Positions 27,306-37,078 are shown, counted from the stretch's first letter. The stretch: 64,000 bases of DNA from Echinicola marina (GCF_020463795.1 NZ_CP080025.1:3531501-3595500); one strand, 5' to 3'. Made by a program: numbers and translations. Notes: generated from the letters alone by a model not told the origin.

Positions 27306-30272
27306 ATGCGAAAGATTTATACCGTCTTAAAGGTGACAGTAATTTGCCTGGTGCTATTGGGTAGCCAAAACCTGGTCGCACAAGCTCAAACGGTGAGCGG
27401 TACGGTGACGGATATTGATTCCGGAGAGCCTCTTCCCTTTGTGAATGTATTATTGAAAGGGTCTACAAGAGGGACGACTACAGATATTGATGGTACTTAC
27501 ACCATAAATATTAATTCCAAAGATGATGTATTGGTATTCTCATTTATTGGTTTTGAGCCAAAGGAATACAAAGTAAATAATCAGTCAATAATAGATGTTC
27601 AGCTTCAGGGTAATACCAAACAGCTGGATGAAGTGGTGGTGGTAGGTTATGGTACACAGAGAAAATCGGACTTGACGGGGTCGGTAGGATCTGTTGTACG
27701 TGACGACTTCAATGTCGGACAAGTAACCAATCCAGAGCAACTGATCACAGGTAAAGTGGCTGGGGTTCAAATAACACCCAATGGAGGTGCTCCCGGATCT
27801 GGAGGTAGGATCCGAATCCGAGGAGGAGCTTCATTGAATGCTTCCAATGACCCTTTGATTGTTATTGACGGTGTGCCTTTGGATAATTCCAAAACATCAG
27901 GTACTTCCAATCCTCTGAACTTTCTAAACCCTAATGATATTGAAACCTTCGATATCCTAAAGGATGCTTCTGCAACAGCAATCTATGGTTCTAGGGCTTC
28001 CAATGGAGTAATCTTAATTACTACCAGAAAAGGAAAAGAAGGCCAGCCAATGAAGGTAAATGTGAGTTCTTTGGTTTCTCTTTCACAGGTAACCAAAAAA
28101 GTGGATATGCTCTCAGCTGATCAGTTTAGAGATGTGGTGGCTGAACAGGCCATTCCATCCCAAGCAGCCTTGGTGGGGGATGCAAGTACCAATTGGCAGG
28201 ACGTAATATATCGAGATGCAATTAGTTTTGATAATAATGTTTCCATAACTGGATCATTGAACCAATTGCCTTATAGGGTGTCTGTTGGTTATTTGGATCA
28301 GGACGGGGTCCTAAAGACTGACAACCTAAAAAGAACATCTGCCAGTATCAGTTTGAATCCTAATCTTTTCAATGATCAACTGCACGTAAACTTCAATGTA
28401 AAGGGAGTGATTACAAAAAGTCGTTTTGCCAATAGGGATGCCATTGGTGCTGCAGCTGCATTTGACCCAACACAGTTAATTTATGATGCTGAAGGGCTTG
28501 GTGGCTATTGGGAATGGTTGAACGAAAATGGATCTCCCCAAACTTTGGCTTCAAGAAACCCGCTGGGACTGTTGATGCAAAAGGATGATAGGGGGACAGT
28601 GAAAAGAAGCATAGGAAACCTTCAGTTGATTTATGACCTTCCATTCTTAGAAGGATTAAAAGCCAATCTTAATTTGGCCTATGATATCAGTGAAAGTGAT
28701 GGGCGTACCCTGATCTTTCCAAATTCAGCAGCTGGTTATAACGAGGGAGGTAGCAATGCCCCTTATGCACAAAGCAAAAGAAACTTGTTGGCTGATTTTT
28801 ACCTGAATTATCAGAAGGAGTTTAAGGATAGCCGCTTGAATATGATGGTGGGGTATTCAGCCCAGGATTTCTTAACCAAAAACCCAACATTCGCAAGACT
28901 GAATTATGAAGGGGATACATTGGCGGCAGCGGGTGTTGAAACGAGACCTCAATACAGATTAATATCCTATTTCGCCAGGGCAAATTATAGCTTAAAAGAC
29001 AAATACCTCTTTACTGCGACAGTAAGAGCGGATGGTTCATCCAGGTTTAGCCCTGATAACAGATGGGGCGTATTCCCTTCTCTAGCAGCTGCATGGAGAA
29101 TCAGTGAAGAAGACTTTTTGAAAACCAATGAGACGCTGACTGATTTAAAGTTAAGATTAGGCTATGGGGTGACCGGGCAGCAGGATATAGGGTCTTACTT
29201 CCCTTACCTGCCTAGGTATGTCCAAAGTGATGATGCCTCGCGGTACAGTTTTGGGGATACATATTATACCACCCTTAGACCAGAAGGATATGATGAGAAT
29301 ATCAAGTGGGAAGAGACCACGACCATCAATGCTGGTCTAGATTATGAATTCCTAGATGGAAAACTCTATGGTACCTTGGATTATTATTTCAAGAGAACCG
29401 ATGATTTGTTGGCAGTGATTCCTGTGCCAGCAGGTACCAACCTAACTAACAGGTTGTTCACCAATGTAGGTAGCATTGAAAACCAGGGGGTGGAAATTGG
29501 GGTCAATTATAATGTCATAAAGACATCCAGTTTTAACTGGGATATCGGAGCCAATTATACCCATAGTAAAAGCACGATCAAGAGCCTGAGCAATGTGGAA
29601 GAAGATGCCGTGGGGATTTTGGTTGGAGATATTAACGGTGGAACGGGAAATACTATCCAGGTTCATACGGTAGGATATCAGCCTAATTCGTTTTATGTGT
29701 ACGAGCAGGTATATGATAATGACGGTGCTCCAATAGAGGGCTTATACGTAGATCAGAATGAGGATGGAATCATCAATGAAAATGACTTGGTAAGAAATGG
29801 ATACCCTGATGCTCGCCAGTTTTTCGGGTTCAATTCATCCATGCAATATAAAAACTGGAATTTTGGCTTTGTCCTTAGGGGAAGTGCGGGAAACAAGGCT
29901 TATAATAATGTGGCCTCTTCCAATGCAGCCTATCAAGGCTTGAGGTTTTCTGGTTATTTGAATAACCTTCCAACGGATGTTTTGAACACCAATTTCCAAA
30001 ATTATCAGTTAAGGTCAGATTATTATGTGCAAGATGCTTCATTCTTAAGAATGGAAAATATCAGTCTTGGATACAATTTTGGAAACCTCTTTGATTCCAA
30101 GCTCAACTTGCGGGCAAGTGCGACAGTACAAAATGTCTTTGTCATCACAGATTACGAAGGGGTGAGCCCAGAGATTGCTCCAGGAGTAGATGATGCTACT
30201 GGAGGAGGGATTGACAATAATTTCTACCCAGTGCCAAGGATCTTCTCATTTGGTCTAAACCTAGGATTTTAA
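27306..30272 (+). CDS. susC: SusC/RagA-family TonB-dependent outer-membrane transporter (starch locus)
   Basis: A 988-residue protein. After the signal peptide (cleavage near VAQAQ) comes a carboxypeptidase-regulatory-like domain at about 28-105 (SGTVTDIDSGEPLPFVNVLLKG). A TonB-box-like DEVVVVGYG follows near 108-116, then the plug with the SusC signature (IRGGASLNASNDPLIVIDGVPLD), then a 22-strand-type barrel ending in GLNLGF. It moves maltooligosaccharides across the outer membrane using TonB energy, with SusD as lid. The SusD gene starts 18 bases downstream. Starch specificity is inferred from the two GH13 genes, GH31, the SusE protein and the MFS transporter around it. Confidence 0.95.
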   Translation: MRKIYTVLKVTVICLVLLGSQNLVAQAQTVSGTVTDIDSGEPLPFVNVLLKGSTRGTTTDIDGTYTININSKDDVLVFSFIGFEPKEYKVNNQSIIDVQLQGNTKQLDEVVVVGYGTQRKSDLTGSVGSVVRDDFNVGQVTNPEQLITGKVAGVQITPNGGAPGSGGRIRIRGGASLNASNDPLIVIDGVPLDNSKTSGTSNPLNFLNPNDIETFDILKDASATAIYGSRASNGVILITTRKGKEGQPMKVNVSSLVSLSQVTKKVDMLSADQFRDVVAEQAIPSQAALVGDASTNWQDVIYRDAISFDNNVSITGSLNQLPYRVSVGYLDQDGVLKTDNLKRTSASISLNPNLFNDQLHVNFNVKGVITKSRFANRDAIGAAAAFDPTQLIYDAEGLGGYWEWLNENGSPQTLASRNPLGLLMQKDDRGTVKRSIGNLQLIYDLPFLEGLKANLNLAYDISESDGRTLIFPNSAAGYNEGGSNAPYAQSKRNLLADFYLNYQKEFKDSRLNMMVGYSAQDFLTKNPTFARLNYEGDTLAAAGVETRPQYRLISYFARANYSLKDKYLFTATVRADGSSRFSPDNRWGVFPSLAAAWRISEEDFLKTNETLTDLKLRLGYGVTGQQDIGSYFPYLPRYVQSDDASRYSFGDTYYTTLRPEGYDENIKWEETTTINAGLDYEFLDGKLYGTLDYYFKRTDDLLAVIPVPAGTNLTNRLFTNVGSIENQGVEIGVNYNVIKTSSFNWDIGANYTHSKSTIKSLSNVEEDAVGILVGDINGGTGNTIQVHTVGYQPNSFYVYEQVYDNDGAPIEGLYVDQNEDGIINENDLVRNGYPDARQFFGFNSSMQYKNWNFGFVLRGSAGNKAYNNVASSNAAYQGLRFSGYLNNLPTDVLNTNFQNYQLRSDYYVQDASFLRMENISLGYNFGNLFDSKLNLRASATVQNVFVITDYEGVSPEIAPGVDDATGGGIDNNFYPVPRIFSFGLNLGF

Positions 30273-30290
30273 TTTAAACCCTGAATAACA

Positions 30291-31877
30291 ATGAAAATTA
30301 ATTGGATATATAAAATCAGTTTGGTGTTGGGTTTGTTTACCGTGGCATCATGCACAAACCTGGATCTAGAACCTTATAATGAGGTGACATCTATACAGGT
30401 TTATGAGGATTTTGATAATTACAAAAATGTCTTGGCCAAGCTTTATGGAGGTTTGGCAGTGAGTGGTCAGCAAGGGCCTTCTGGAAAACCGGATATCAGT
30501 GGTTTGGACGAAGGAGCTTCCACCTATATCAGGGCTTATTGGAAGTTACAGGAGTTGCCAACGGATGAGGCGATTATTGCTTGGAATGATGAAGGCCTTC
30601 CTACTTTGAATACCATGGAGTGGACTTCTGATAATGGTTTTATAGCGGCAATGTACTATAGAATATTTTATCAAATTTCTTTGGCTAATGAATATATCAG
30701 GGAAACCAGTGATGAAAAGATGGCCAGTAGAGGTATCGCTGAAGCTGATCAGGAAGAAGCCAGAATATTCAGGGCTGAGGCCAGGTTTCTAAGGGCATTG
30801 AGTTATTATCATGCATTGGATATGTATGGGAATGTACCTTTTGTGACGGAGGAAAATGGAGTGGGAGCCTATTTCCCAGAGCAGGGCAACAGACAATTGT
30901 TGTTTGATTATGTAGAAAGCGAATTACTGGAAATATTACCGATGCTGGTGGATGCAAGGCAAAATGAGTATGCCAGGGCCGATAAGGCGGCTGCATGGAT
31001 GCTTTTGGCTAAACTTTATCTTAATGCGGAAGTGTATATAGACGAGGACCATTATTCTGATGCATTGACTTATTTGAATGAGGTTTTGAATAGTGGTTAT
31101 ACTTTGGAGCCAAATTATAATTACCTGTTTTTAGCAGATAATCATCTTTCCCAGGAATTGATTTTTTCTGTGGCCTTTGACGGTATGAATTCAACAACTT
31201 ATGGTGGTACAACATTTATAGTAAATGCAGCTGTAGGAGGTTCTATGGACAAGGAGGAATTTGGGGTGCCAGGTGGGTGGCAGGGCTTGAGAACTAGGCC
31301 GGAGATCGTTGCGCTATATCCAAGTACTGATGGAGTTCCAGATATTCGAGGATCATTTCATACTGATGGACATACTTTAGATATTGAAAATATTGCTTTG
31401 TTTGAGAATGGTTATGCTGTCAAAAAGTTTAAAAATGTGACTCGTGATGGACAAAGAGGTTCCAGTCCAGGAACAGAAATTGTTGATACAGATTTTCCAA
31501 TGTTCAGGTTGGGTGATGTTTATTTGATGTATGCAGAAGCTGTTTTGAGAGGTGGAAGTGGAGGAAGTCTAGGACAAGCAGTAGCTTATATTAATGAATT
31601 GAGACAGAGAGCTTATGGTGATGCTACTGGAAATATTTCATCTGGGGAATTGACCCTTGATTTTATCCTTGATGAAAGAGCCCGTGAATTAAAATGGGAA
31701 GCTCACCGCAGAACTGACTTGATCCGGTTTGGTAGGTTTACCACGGATGACTATGTATGGCAGTGGAAAGGTGGCACATTTGAAGGTAGAGCCGTTGATT
31801 CGTTTAGGGATATTTACCCTCTTCCTACTGCAGACTTGACTGCCAATCCAAACCTTGAGCAAAACATCGGATACTAA
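30291..31877 (+). CDS. susD: SusD/RagB-family glycan-binding lipoprotein (starch locus)
   Basis: A 528-residue surface lipoprotein with lipobox VASC (Cys21), a helical TPR-like SusD core (EARFLRALSYYHALDMYGNVPFV motif), and the C-terminal family signature (ELRQRAYGD ... ERARELKWEAHRRTDLIRFGRF ... YPLPTADLTANPNLEQN). It binds starch fragments at the cell surface and closes over SusC. It is the second gene of the operon, 18 bases after susC and 18 before susE. Confidence 0.95.
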   Translation: MKINWIYKISLVLGLFTVASCTNLDLEPYNEVTSIQVYEDFDNYKNVLAKLYGGLAVSGQQGPSGKPDISGLDEGASTYIRAYWKLQELPTDEAIIAWNDEGLPTLNTMEWTSDNGFIAAMYYRIFYQISLANEYIRETSDEKMASRGIAEADQEEARIFRAEARFLRALSYYHALDMYGNVPFVTEENGVGAYFPEQGNRQLLFDYVESELLEILPMLVDARQNEYARADKAAAWMLLAKLYLNAEVYIDEDHYSDALTYLNEVLNSGYTLEPNYNYLFLADNHLSQELIFSVAFDGMNSTTYGGTTFIVNAAVGGSMDKEEFGVPGGWQGLRTRPEIVALYPSTDGVPDIRGSFHTDGHTLDIENIALFENGYAVKKFKNVTRDGQRGSSPGTEIVDTDFPMFRLGDVYLMYAEAVLRGGSGGSLGQAVAYINELRQRAYGDATGNISSGELTLDFILDERARELKWEAHRRTDLIRFGRFTTDDYVWQWKGGTFEGRAVDSFRDIYPLPTADLTANPNLEQNIGY

Positions 31878-31895
31878 ACCCAAAATTCTCAAAAC

Positions 31896-32936
31896 ATGAA
31901 AAATTATTATTCTAATATATTTTGGTTGTTGACCATAGCGATGATTTGGTCGTGTAGCGAAGACTTGGATCCGGTTATCAGCAGTGATCCCCAATCTCCA
32001 GTATTGATGAGTCCAGAATCTGGCACTTCCTTGGTGCTTACAGCAGAGGAAGAAACGAAGGAAGTAATATTTGAATATCAGGAAGCTGATTATGGATTTT
32101 CAGCAGCAACCAGGTATACTGTACAAATGGATCTTGTGGGTAATGGTTTTGCTGAGCCTGTAGATGTAATTAACTCTACCAGCAATAGAGCGATATTGAC
32201 TTATGCTGATTTAAACCAAAAACTATTGAGCAGGGGTTTGATGCCTGATGAAGAAACGACAGTAGAGATGAGGATAAAGGCATTTCTCAATGACAATATA
32301 AGTGATGAGTTTTCTGAGACCATTACCATGTCACTGACTCCTTATGAAGTAGCATTGCAATATCCTAAAATGTATGTTCCTGGAGATTATCAAGGCTGGA
32401 ATCCTGCCAATGAAAACACCATCCTATATTCAGTAAAGTCGGATAATGTTTATGATGGTTTTGTACACCTAATCACTGGTAACGGGGAATTTAAAGTAAA
32501 TGAAGGTCCTAACTGGGACGTGAATTATGGGGATGATGGTGAAGACGGTGTGCTTGATGCTGGAGGTGCAAACCTAAAAGTAGATGCCAAGGGAACCTAT
32601 ATGTTGACGGTGAACCTAAACGATAAAACCTATAGTATAGGAGCTCCACTTTATTGGGGTATCATTGGTGATGCTACTGCTGGGGGTTGGGACAGTTCCA
32701 CTCCAATGGAATTCGATGCTGATGAAAATATTTTGACGCTTAATGCTGATCTAAGTGTGGGAAATATGAAGTTCAGGGCCAATGATGCCTGGGACAATAA
32801 TTACGGAGACAGTGATGGAGATGGTGTCTTGGATGCTGGTGGTTCTGATATTGCAGTGACAGAGGCAGGGAACTATACGATTACAATGGATTTCAAAGTA
32901 CCAGGAGAAGTGTCTTATACACTAGTGAAAAATTAA
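31896..32936 (+). CDS. susE: SusE/SusF-like starch-binding outer-membrane lipoprotein
   Basis: A 346-residue lipoprotein (lipobox around Cys20, MIWSC). Residues about 28-150 form the SusE N-terminal immunoglobulin-like domain. Two tandem starch-binding modules follow, one starting near YVPGDYQGWNP and the other near YWGIIGDATAGGW. Each carries a near-identical acidic loop (NWDVNYGDDGEDGVLDAGG and AWDNNYGDSDGDGVLDAGG), so the modules arose by duplication. It holds starch at the cell surface for the SusCD complex and the amylases. A hairpin follows it before the amylase gene. Confidence 0.9.
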   Translation: MKNYYSNIFWLLTIAMIWSCSEDLDPVISSDPQSPVLMSPESGTSLVLTAEEETKEVIFEYQEADYGFSAATRYTVQMDLVGNGFAEPVDVINSTSNRAILTYADLNQKLLSRGLMPDEETTVEMRIKAFLNDNISDEFSETITMSLTPYEVALQYPKMYVPGDYQGWNPANENTILYSVKSDNVYDGFVHLITGNGEFKVNEGPNWDVNYGDDGEDGVLDAGGANLKVDAKGTYMLTVNLNDKTYSIGAPLYWGIIGDATAGGWDSSTPMEFDADENILTLNADLSVGNMKFRANDAWDNNYGDSDGDGVLDAGGSDIAVTEAGNYTITMDFKVPGEVSYTLVKN

Positions 32937-32954
32937 TCCCAATTATCTGAAAAG

Positions 32955-33036
32955 TAAGGCTGTTTCAAAAGCATTAAGGATTTCATTCTTATCCCAATAT
33001 TGAAAATATAGGGGACTTAGAAACAGCCTTATTTAT
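32955..33036 (+). terminator. Long hairpin between susE and the amylase gene (attenuator or terminator)
   Basis: TAAGGCTGTTTC (32955-32966) pairs perfectly with GAAACAGCCTTA (33020-33031). Inside, CCC-A-ATATT pairs with AATAT-A-GGG (about 32993-33014) around a GAA loop. The T tract after the outer stem is short (TTTATT), so partial termination or protection of the susCDE message is as likely as full termination. It lies 23 bases before the amylase ATG. Confidence 0.6.
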
Positions 33037-33053
33037 TGACCTTAAATAACCAA

Positions 33054-35852
33054 ATGAAAGATTTTTACCTTAAAAATGCATTACTGGTTCTGGTAATGGC
33101 TTGTATTCCTGTGCTAGTTTGGGGGCAAGTCAGTACCGAGCCAAGTTTTCCGTGTGCAGATGAAAAGGTAAGAATTGTTTATGATGCCAGCTCAGGAGTT
33201 TCTGAATTAGAGGGTGAGGACGAGCTGTATATTCATATTGGTGCAATTACAGAAAGCGAGAATTCCAACTCTTGGTCCATCGTGCCTTTTGAGTGGGGAA
33301 CTGGAGATCCAAATGCTAGGATGAGCAGAGTGGATGGCCAAGATGATCTATGGTTTTTTGAATTGATTCCGAATGAGTTTTTCGAAAGGGCAAATGATGA
33401 AACGATTTTCAGGCTCGGGCTGGTGTTCAGAAATGCTGATGGGACCAAGGAGGGAAAGAGTGAAAGCAATGAGGACTTCTTTATTAACCTGGCCCAGGGA
33501 TTTGATATTTCTTTTGTTCAGCCTCCTGGTGGGGATGTATTAATAAAGAAGGGGGACGAACTGGTTGTTGAAGTTGCTACAACTGCAAAGGCCGGTATTA
33601 GCCTTGAAATTGATGGAGCGGAAGTAGTTTATGTGAATGATGCGACTTCATTGAATTATTTGTTTTCCTCGGAAGAGAGCGGAAGTTTTCAGCTGTCAGC
33701 AAAAGCAGAGCAAAATGGCTTGGTGATTTCAAAAAGCATGCTTGTGCATGTACTTGAAGAAAATAATGTTGTCCCAGTTCCTACTGGATTGAAAAAGGGG
33801 ATAAACTACCTTTCTGATACTAAGGTGGCTTTGGTACTTCAGGCTCCTGGGAAGAAAAATGTATTTCTAATTGGTGATTTTAACGATTGGAAGCTTTCGC
33901 TGGATTATCAGATGAATATCAGTCCAGATGGGGACTTGTTTTGGCTTGAAATGGAAGGCCTTGAGCCAAACAAGGAATATGCTTTTCAATACTTGGTTGA
34001 TGGAGAAATAAAAATAGCTGATCCTTACGCGGATAAAGTAGCTGATCCATTTCATGATCAAGAAATCATTGATTTGGCAAAATACCCGGGCTTAAAGCCT
34101 TATCCGGCTGGACAAGAGTTTCAGGCTTCTTATTTGCAAACAGCTCAAGAAGTTTATGATTGGAAATATGATGATTATGAAAAACCAGGTCCTGAAGAAT
34201 TAGTTGTTTACGAGCTGCTGGTTAGGGATTTTGATGAACGCAGGTCATATAATGCGGTTACTGAAAGACTGGATTATCTTCAATCTTTAGGCGTAAATGC
34301 CCTTGAGTTAATGCCTGTGATGGAATTTGAAGGGAATCTTTCCTGGGGATATAATCCTTCGTTTTTCTTTGCGCCGGATAAATATTATGGAACGAAAGAT
34401 GAGTTGAAAAGACTGGTTGATGAAGCGCATAAGCGGGAGATGGTAGTGATAATGGATATGGTCTTGAACCATGCTTTTGGCCAAAGTCCTTTTGTTAGGT
34501 TATACAATGAGGGAGACTATGGAGCTCCTACGATTGAGAATCCCTGGCTAAATACTACAGCTACACATCCTTTTAATGTGGGATATGATTTCAATCATGA
34601 AAGCAAGTACACCCAAAATCTGGTGGACTCTGTGAACCATTACTGGATGTCGGAATACCATATAGATGGGTTTCGCTTTGATTTGAGCAAGGGGTTCACC
34701 CAGCAAGATGCAGGAAATGATGTGGGTAAATGGTCTCAACTTGATGAAAGTAGAATTGAGATATGGAACAGAATATATGATCAAATCAGATCGCACCATC
34801 CAGATGCCTATGTGATATTGGAGCATCTTGCCGAAAATGCTGAGGAAAAAATCCTAGCAGATTATGGAATGATGCTGTGGGGAAATATGAATCATACCTT
34901 TCGGGAAATAGCCAAAGGTAGATCTATAAGCTTTTCTAGTGGCTACTATAAAGAGAGGGGATGGAATAAAAATCACCTGCTCAGTTATATGGAAAGCCAT
35001 GATGAGGAGCGGTTAATGTGGGAAACATTGAATTTTGGAGAGCGGTCACCCTTAGACTTGCGTGATTTGGGAAATGCAGTGGATAGAAACCAATTATTGG
35101 CTGCTTTTTATTTTGGTCTACCAGGACCTAAAATGATCTGGCAGTTTGGTGAAATGGGCTATGATGTAGAGCTGAACAATGATCGTTTAGGTGTTAAACA
35201 GCCTCATTGGGAGTATTTAGAGGATGAGGAGCGGTTGAGATTGTATTATTTGTATAAAGCCATGATAAAATTGAAGCAGGAGCATGCTGTTTTCAATTAT
35301 CCAAAAGAGGTATCTCTTGATTTAGCTGATGACGTCAAGGTGATTAGCCTTGGAGGAGAGGAATTGGACGTGGTGCTTATAGGGAATTTTGACTTACAGG
35401 AAGTGAAGCAGAAAAGTGTTAATTTTCCTTACCCTGGGGCTTGGTATGAGTATATAAGTGGAGAAGAAATAGAGGTAGTGGGAGATTCGCGGATTCTGGA
35501 TCTAGAAGCCAATGAATTCTTGGTCTTTACCAATAAGAAATTGCCAAAGCCTGAGGGAGAGATCAGGTCTTTGGATTTGATTACAGCCTTGCCCGAAGAA
35601 GGGGAAAAGCAGGATGAAATGAAGCTTTTTCCAGTACCGGCAAGCGGGACCTTAAATGTGAAATTGCCTGGGAAAATCGGGGAATTTAGATATAGAATTA
35701 TAGATATGAGTGGAAAAGTGTGGTTTGAGGGGACAAATTACCGAAATGATAAGATTTTAGCCTTTCAATTAAAGGATATTAGAGCAGGTCTTTATATCTT
35801 TGAGCTTTATGACAATCGTCAGATGCTAAGAAAGCAATTTATCAAAAAGTAA
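33054..35852 (+). CDS. Secreted GH13 alpha-amylase with T9SS C-terminal sorting domain
   Basis: A 932-residue enzyme. ATG 33054 is chosen over the TTG 18 bases upstream because it opens directly into a signal peptide (cleavage near VWGQ). Residues about 30-240 are beta-sandwich modules, followed by a CBM48-like E-set near 245-345 (VFLIGDFNDWKL). The GH13 barrel follows with region I DMVLNH, nucleophile Asp543 (DGFRFDLSKG), acid/base Glu590 (VILEHLAE) and Asp650 (ESHDEE). The last 75 residues begin with LFPVPASGTLNV and end in a basic KKQ-type tail, a type A T9SS sorting domain. PorU/PorV encoded at 618-5101 would process it, so the enzyme is predicted to be surface-attached or released and to start starch breakdown. 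Confidence 0.92.
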   Translation: MKDFYLKNALLVLVMACIPVLVWGQVSTEPSFPCADEKVRIVYDASSGVSELEGEDELYIHIGAITESENSNSWSIVPFEWGTGDPNARMSRVDGQDDLWFFELIPNEFFERANDETIFRLGLVFRNADGTKEGKSESNEDFFINLAQGFDISFVQPPGGDVLIKKGDELVVEVATTAKAGISLEIDGAEVVYVNDATSLNYLFSSEESGSFQLSAKAEQNGLVISKSMLVHVLEENNVVPVPTGLKKGINYLSDTKVALVLQAPGKKNVFLIGDFNDWKLSLDYQMNISPDGDLFWLEMEGLEPNKEYAFQYLVDGEIKIADPYADKVADPFHDQEIIDLAKYPGLKPYPAGQEFQASYLQTAQEVYDWKYDDYEKPGPEELVVYELLVRDFDERRSYNAVTERLDYLQSLGVNALELMPVMEFEGNLSWGYNPSFFFAPDKYYGTKDELKRLVDEAHKREMVVIMDMVLNHAFGQSPFVRLYNEGDYGAPTIENPWLNTTATHPFNVGYDFNHESKYTQNLVDSVNHYWMSEYHIDGFRFDLSKGFTQQDAGNDVGKWSQLDESRIEIWNRIYDQIRSHHPDAYVILEHLAENAEEKILADYGMMLWGNMNHTFREIAKGRSISFSSGYYKERGWNKNHLLSYMESHDEERLMWETLNFGERSPLDLRDLGNAVDRNQLLAAFYFGLPGPKMIWQFGEMGYDVELNNDRLGVKQPHWEYLEDEERLRLYYLYKAMIKLKQEHAVFNYPKEVSLDLADDVKVISLGGEELDVVLIGNFDLQEVKQKSVNFPYPGAWYEYISGEEIEVVGDSRILDLEANEFLVFTNKKLPKPEGEIRSLDLITALPEEGEKQDEMKLFPVPASGTLNVKLPGKIGEFRYRIIDMSGKVWFEGTNYRNDKILAFQLKDIRAGLYIFELYDNRQMLRKQFIKK

Positions 35853-35875
35853 TCAAACCATTAAACCATTCAATT

Positions 35876-36937
35876 ATGAAATTCAAACCAGGGATTAAGT
35901 TCGGTGAAGAATTGAAAGATTTGTTGGACTATGCCAAGGAGAGCGAATTTGCTTTACCAGCTGTCAATGTAATCAACACCAGTACTGCCAACGCGGTTTT
36001 GGAAACAGCTAAAAAGGTAAATTCACCTGTTATCGTTCAGTTCTCAAACGGTGGTGCACAATTCTTTGCCGGAAAAGGTCTGGCTAATGATAAGCAACAA
36101 GCTTCTATTGCAGGTGCCGTTTCAGGTGCTATGCACGTTCATAAAATGGCTGAGGCTTACGGAGTACCGGTAATCCTTCACACTGACCACGCTGCTAAGA
36201 AATTGATTCCTTGGGTAGACGGTATGTTGGCTGCAGGTAAAGAGTATTATGAAGCTTTTAAAAAGCCATTGTTCAGCTCTCACATGCTTGATCTTTCTGA
36301 AGAAAGCCTTGAGGAAAACATTGAAACATCCGTAAAATACCTAGCTGAATTCAAGAAGTATGAAATGGCTCTTGAGATCGAATTAGGTGTAACAGGAGGT
36401 GAAGAAGATGGTGTTGACAATACTGATATTGACAGCTCTAAACTTTACACTCAGCCTGAGGAAGTTGCCTATGCGTACGAAGCTCTTAAAGCTCAAAGTG
36501 ACTTGTTCACAATCGCTGCTGCCTTTGGTAATGTTCACGGTGTTTACAAGCCAGGTAATGTAAGCTTGCAGCCTAAGATCTTGAAAAACTCTCAGGATTA
36601 TATCTGTGAGAAATTCGGATTGAGCGGTAAGCCAGTAAGCTTCGTATTCCACGGTGGTTCTGGATCTTCTGTAGAGGAAATCAGAGAAGCCAACAGCTAT
36701 GGTTCTATCAAAATGAATATCGATACAGATATGCAGTGGGCATTCTGGGAAGGTATTCTTAATTATTACAAAGAGAATGAAGGTTATCTTCAGTCTCAAT
36801 TGGGTAACCCTGAAGGTCCAGATGTACCTAATAAGAAGAAATATGATCCGAGAGTATGGTTGAGAAAAGGTGAAGAGAGCTTTGTGAAGCGTCTTGAAGT
36901 TGCCTTTGACATGCTTAATGCGGTGAATAGAAACTAA
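35876..36937 (+). CDS. fbaA: Class II fructose-bisphosphate aldolase
   Basis: A 353-residue zinc enzyme that splits fructose 1,6-bisphosphate into two triose phosphates. Class II motifs are clear: the zinc His in VILHTDHAAKK, the ELGVTGGEEDGVDN metal/loop segment, FGNVHGVYKPGNV and the FHGGSGSS phosphate loop. Length matches the E. coli FbaA type. It lies 23 bases after the amylase gene, an unusual place for the main glycolytic aldolase. Its codons lean to C-ending forms (TTC, AAC, CAC, TAC) more than its neighbours, typical of a highly expressed housekeeping gene. It probably has its own promoter near its start as well. Confidence 0.97.
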   Translation: MKFKPGIKFGEELKDLLDYAKESEFALPAVNVINTSTANAVLETAKKVNSPVIVQFSNGGAQFFAGKGLANDKQQASIAGAVSGAMHVHKMAEAYGVPVILHTDHAAKKLIPWVDGMLAAGKEYYEAFKKPLFSSHMLDLSEESLEENIETSVKYLAEFKKYEMALEIELGVTGGEEDGVDNTDIDSSKLYTQPEEVAYAYEALKAQSDLFTIAAAFGNVHGVYKPGNVSLQPKILKNSQDYICEKFGLSGKPVSFVFHGGSGSSVEEIREANSYGSIKMNIDTDMQWAFWEGILNYYKENEGYLQSQLGNPEGPDVPNKKKYDPRVWLRKGEESFVKRLEVAFDMLNAVNRN

Positions 36938-36960
36938 TTATTTCTATAATACGGTATAGG

Positions 36961-37078
36961 AACCGTCTCAGGAGTTTACTTTAACATCTTTGTTCAATAG
37001 CAAGAATTTCAGGAAACTGGAATTCAACAAAATGCAGATTGATCTGAGTAGTTAGATAACTTCTGAGGCGGTTTTTTT
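36961..37078 (+). terminator. Long composite hairpin with T tract after fbaA
   Basis: AACCGTCTCAGGAGTT (36961-36976) pairs over all 16 positions (two G-U) with AACTTCTGAGGCGGTT (37058-37073), and five T follow. The 81-base interior is itself folded: GAATTTCAG (37004-37012) and CTGGAATTC (37017-37025) form a 9-pair stem capped by GAAA, with TTTGTT/AACAAA and ATCT/AGAT helices between. It ends the fbaA transcript and lies just before the second amylase gene. Confidence 0.8.
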
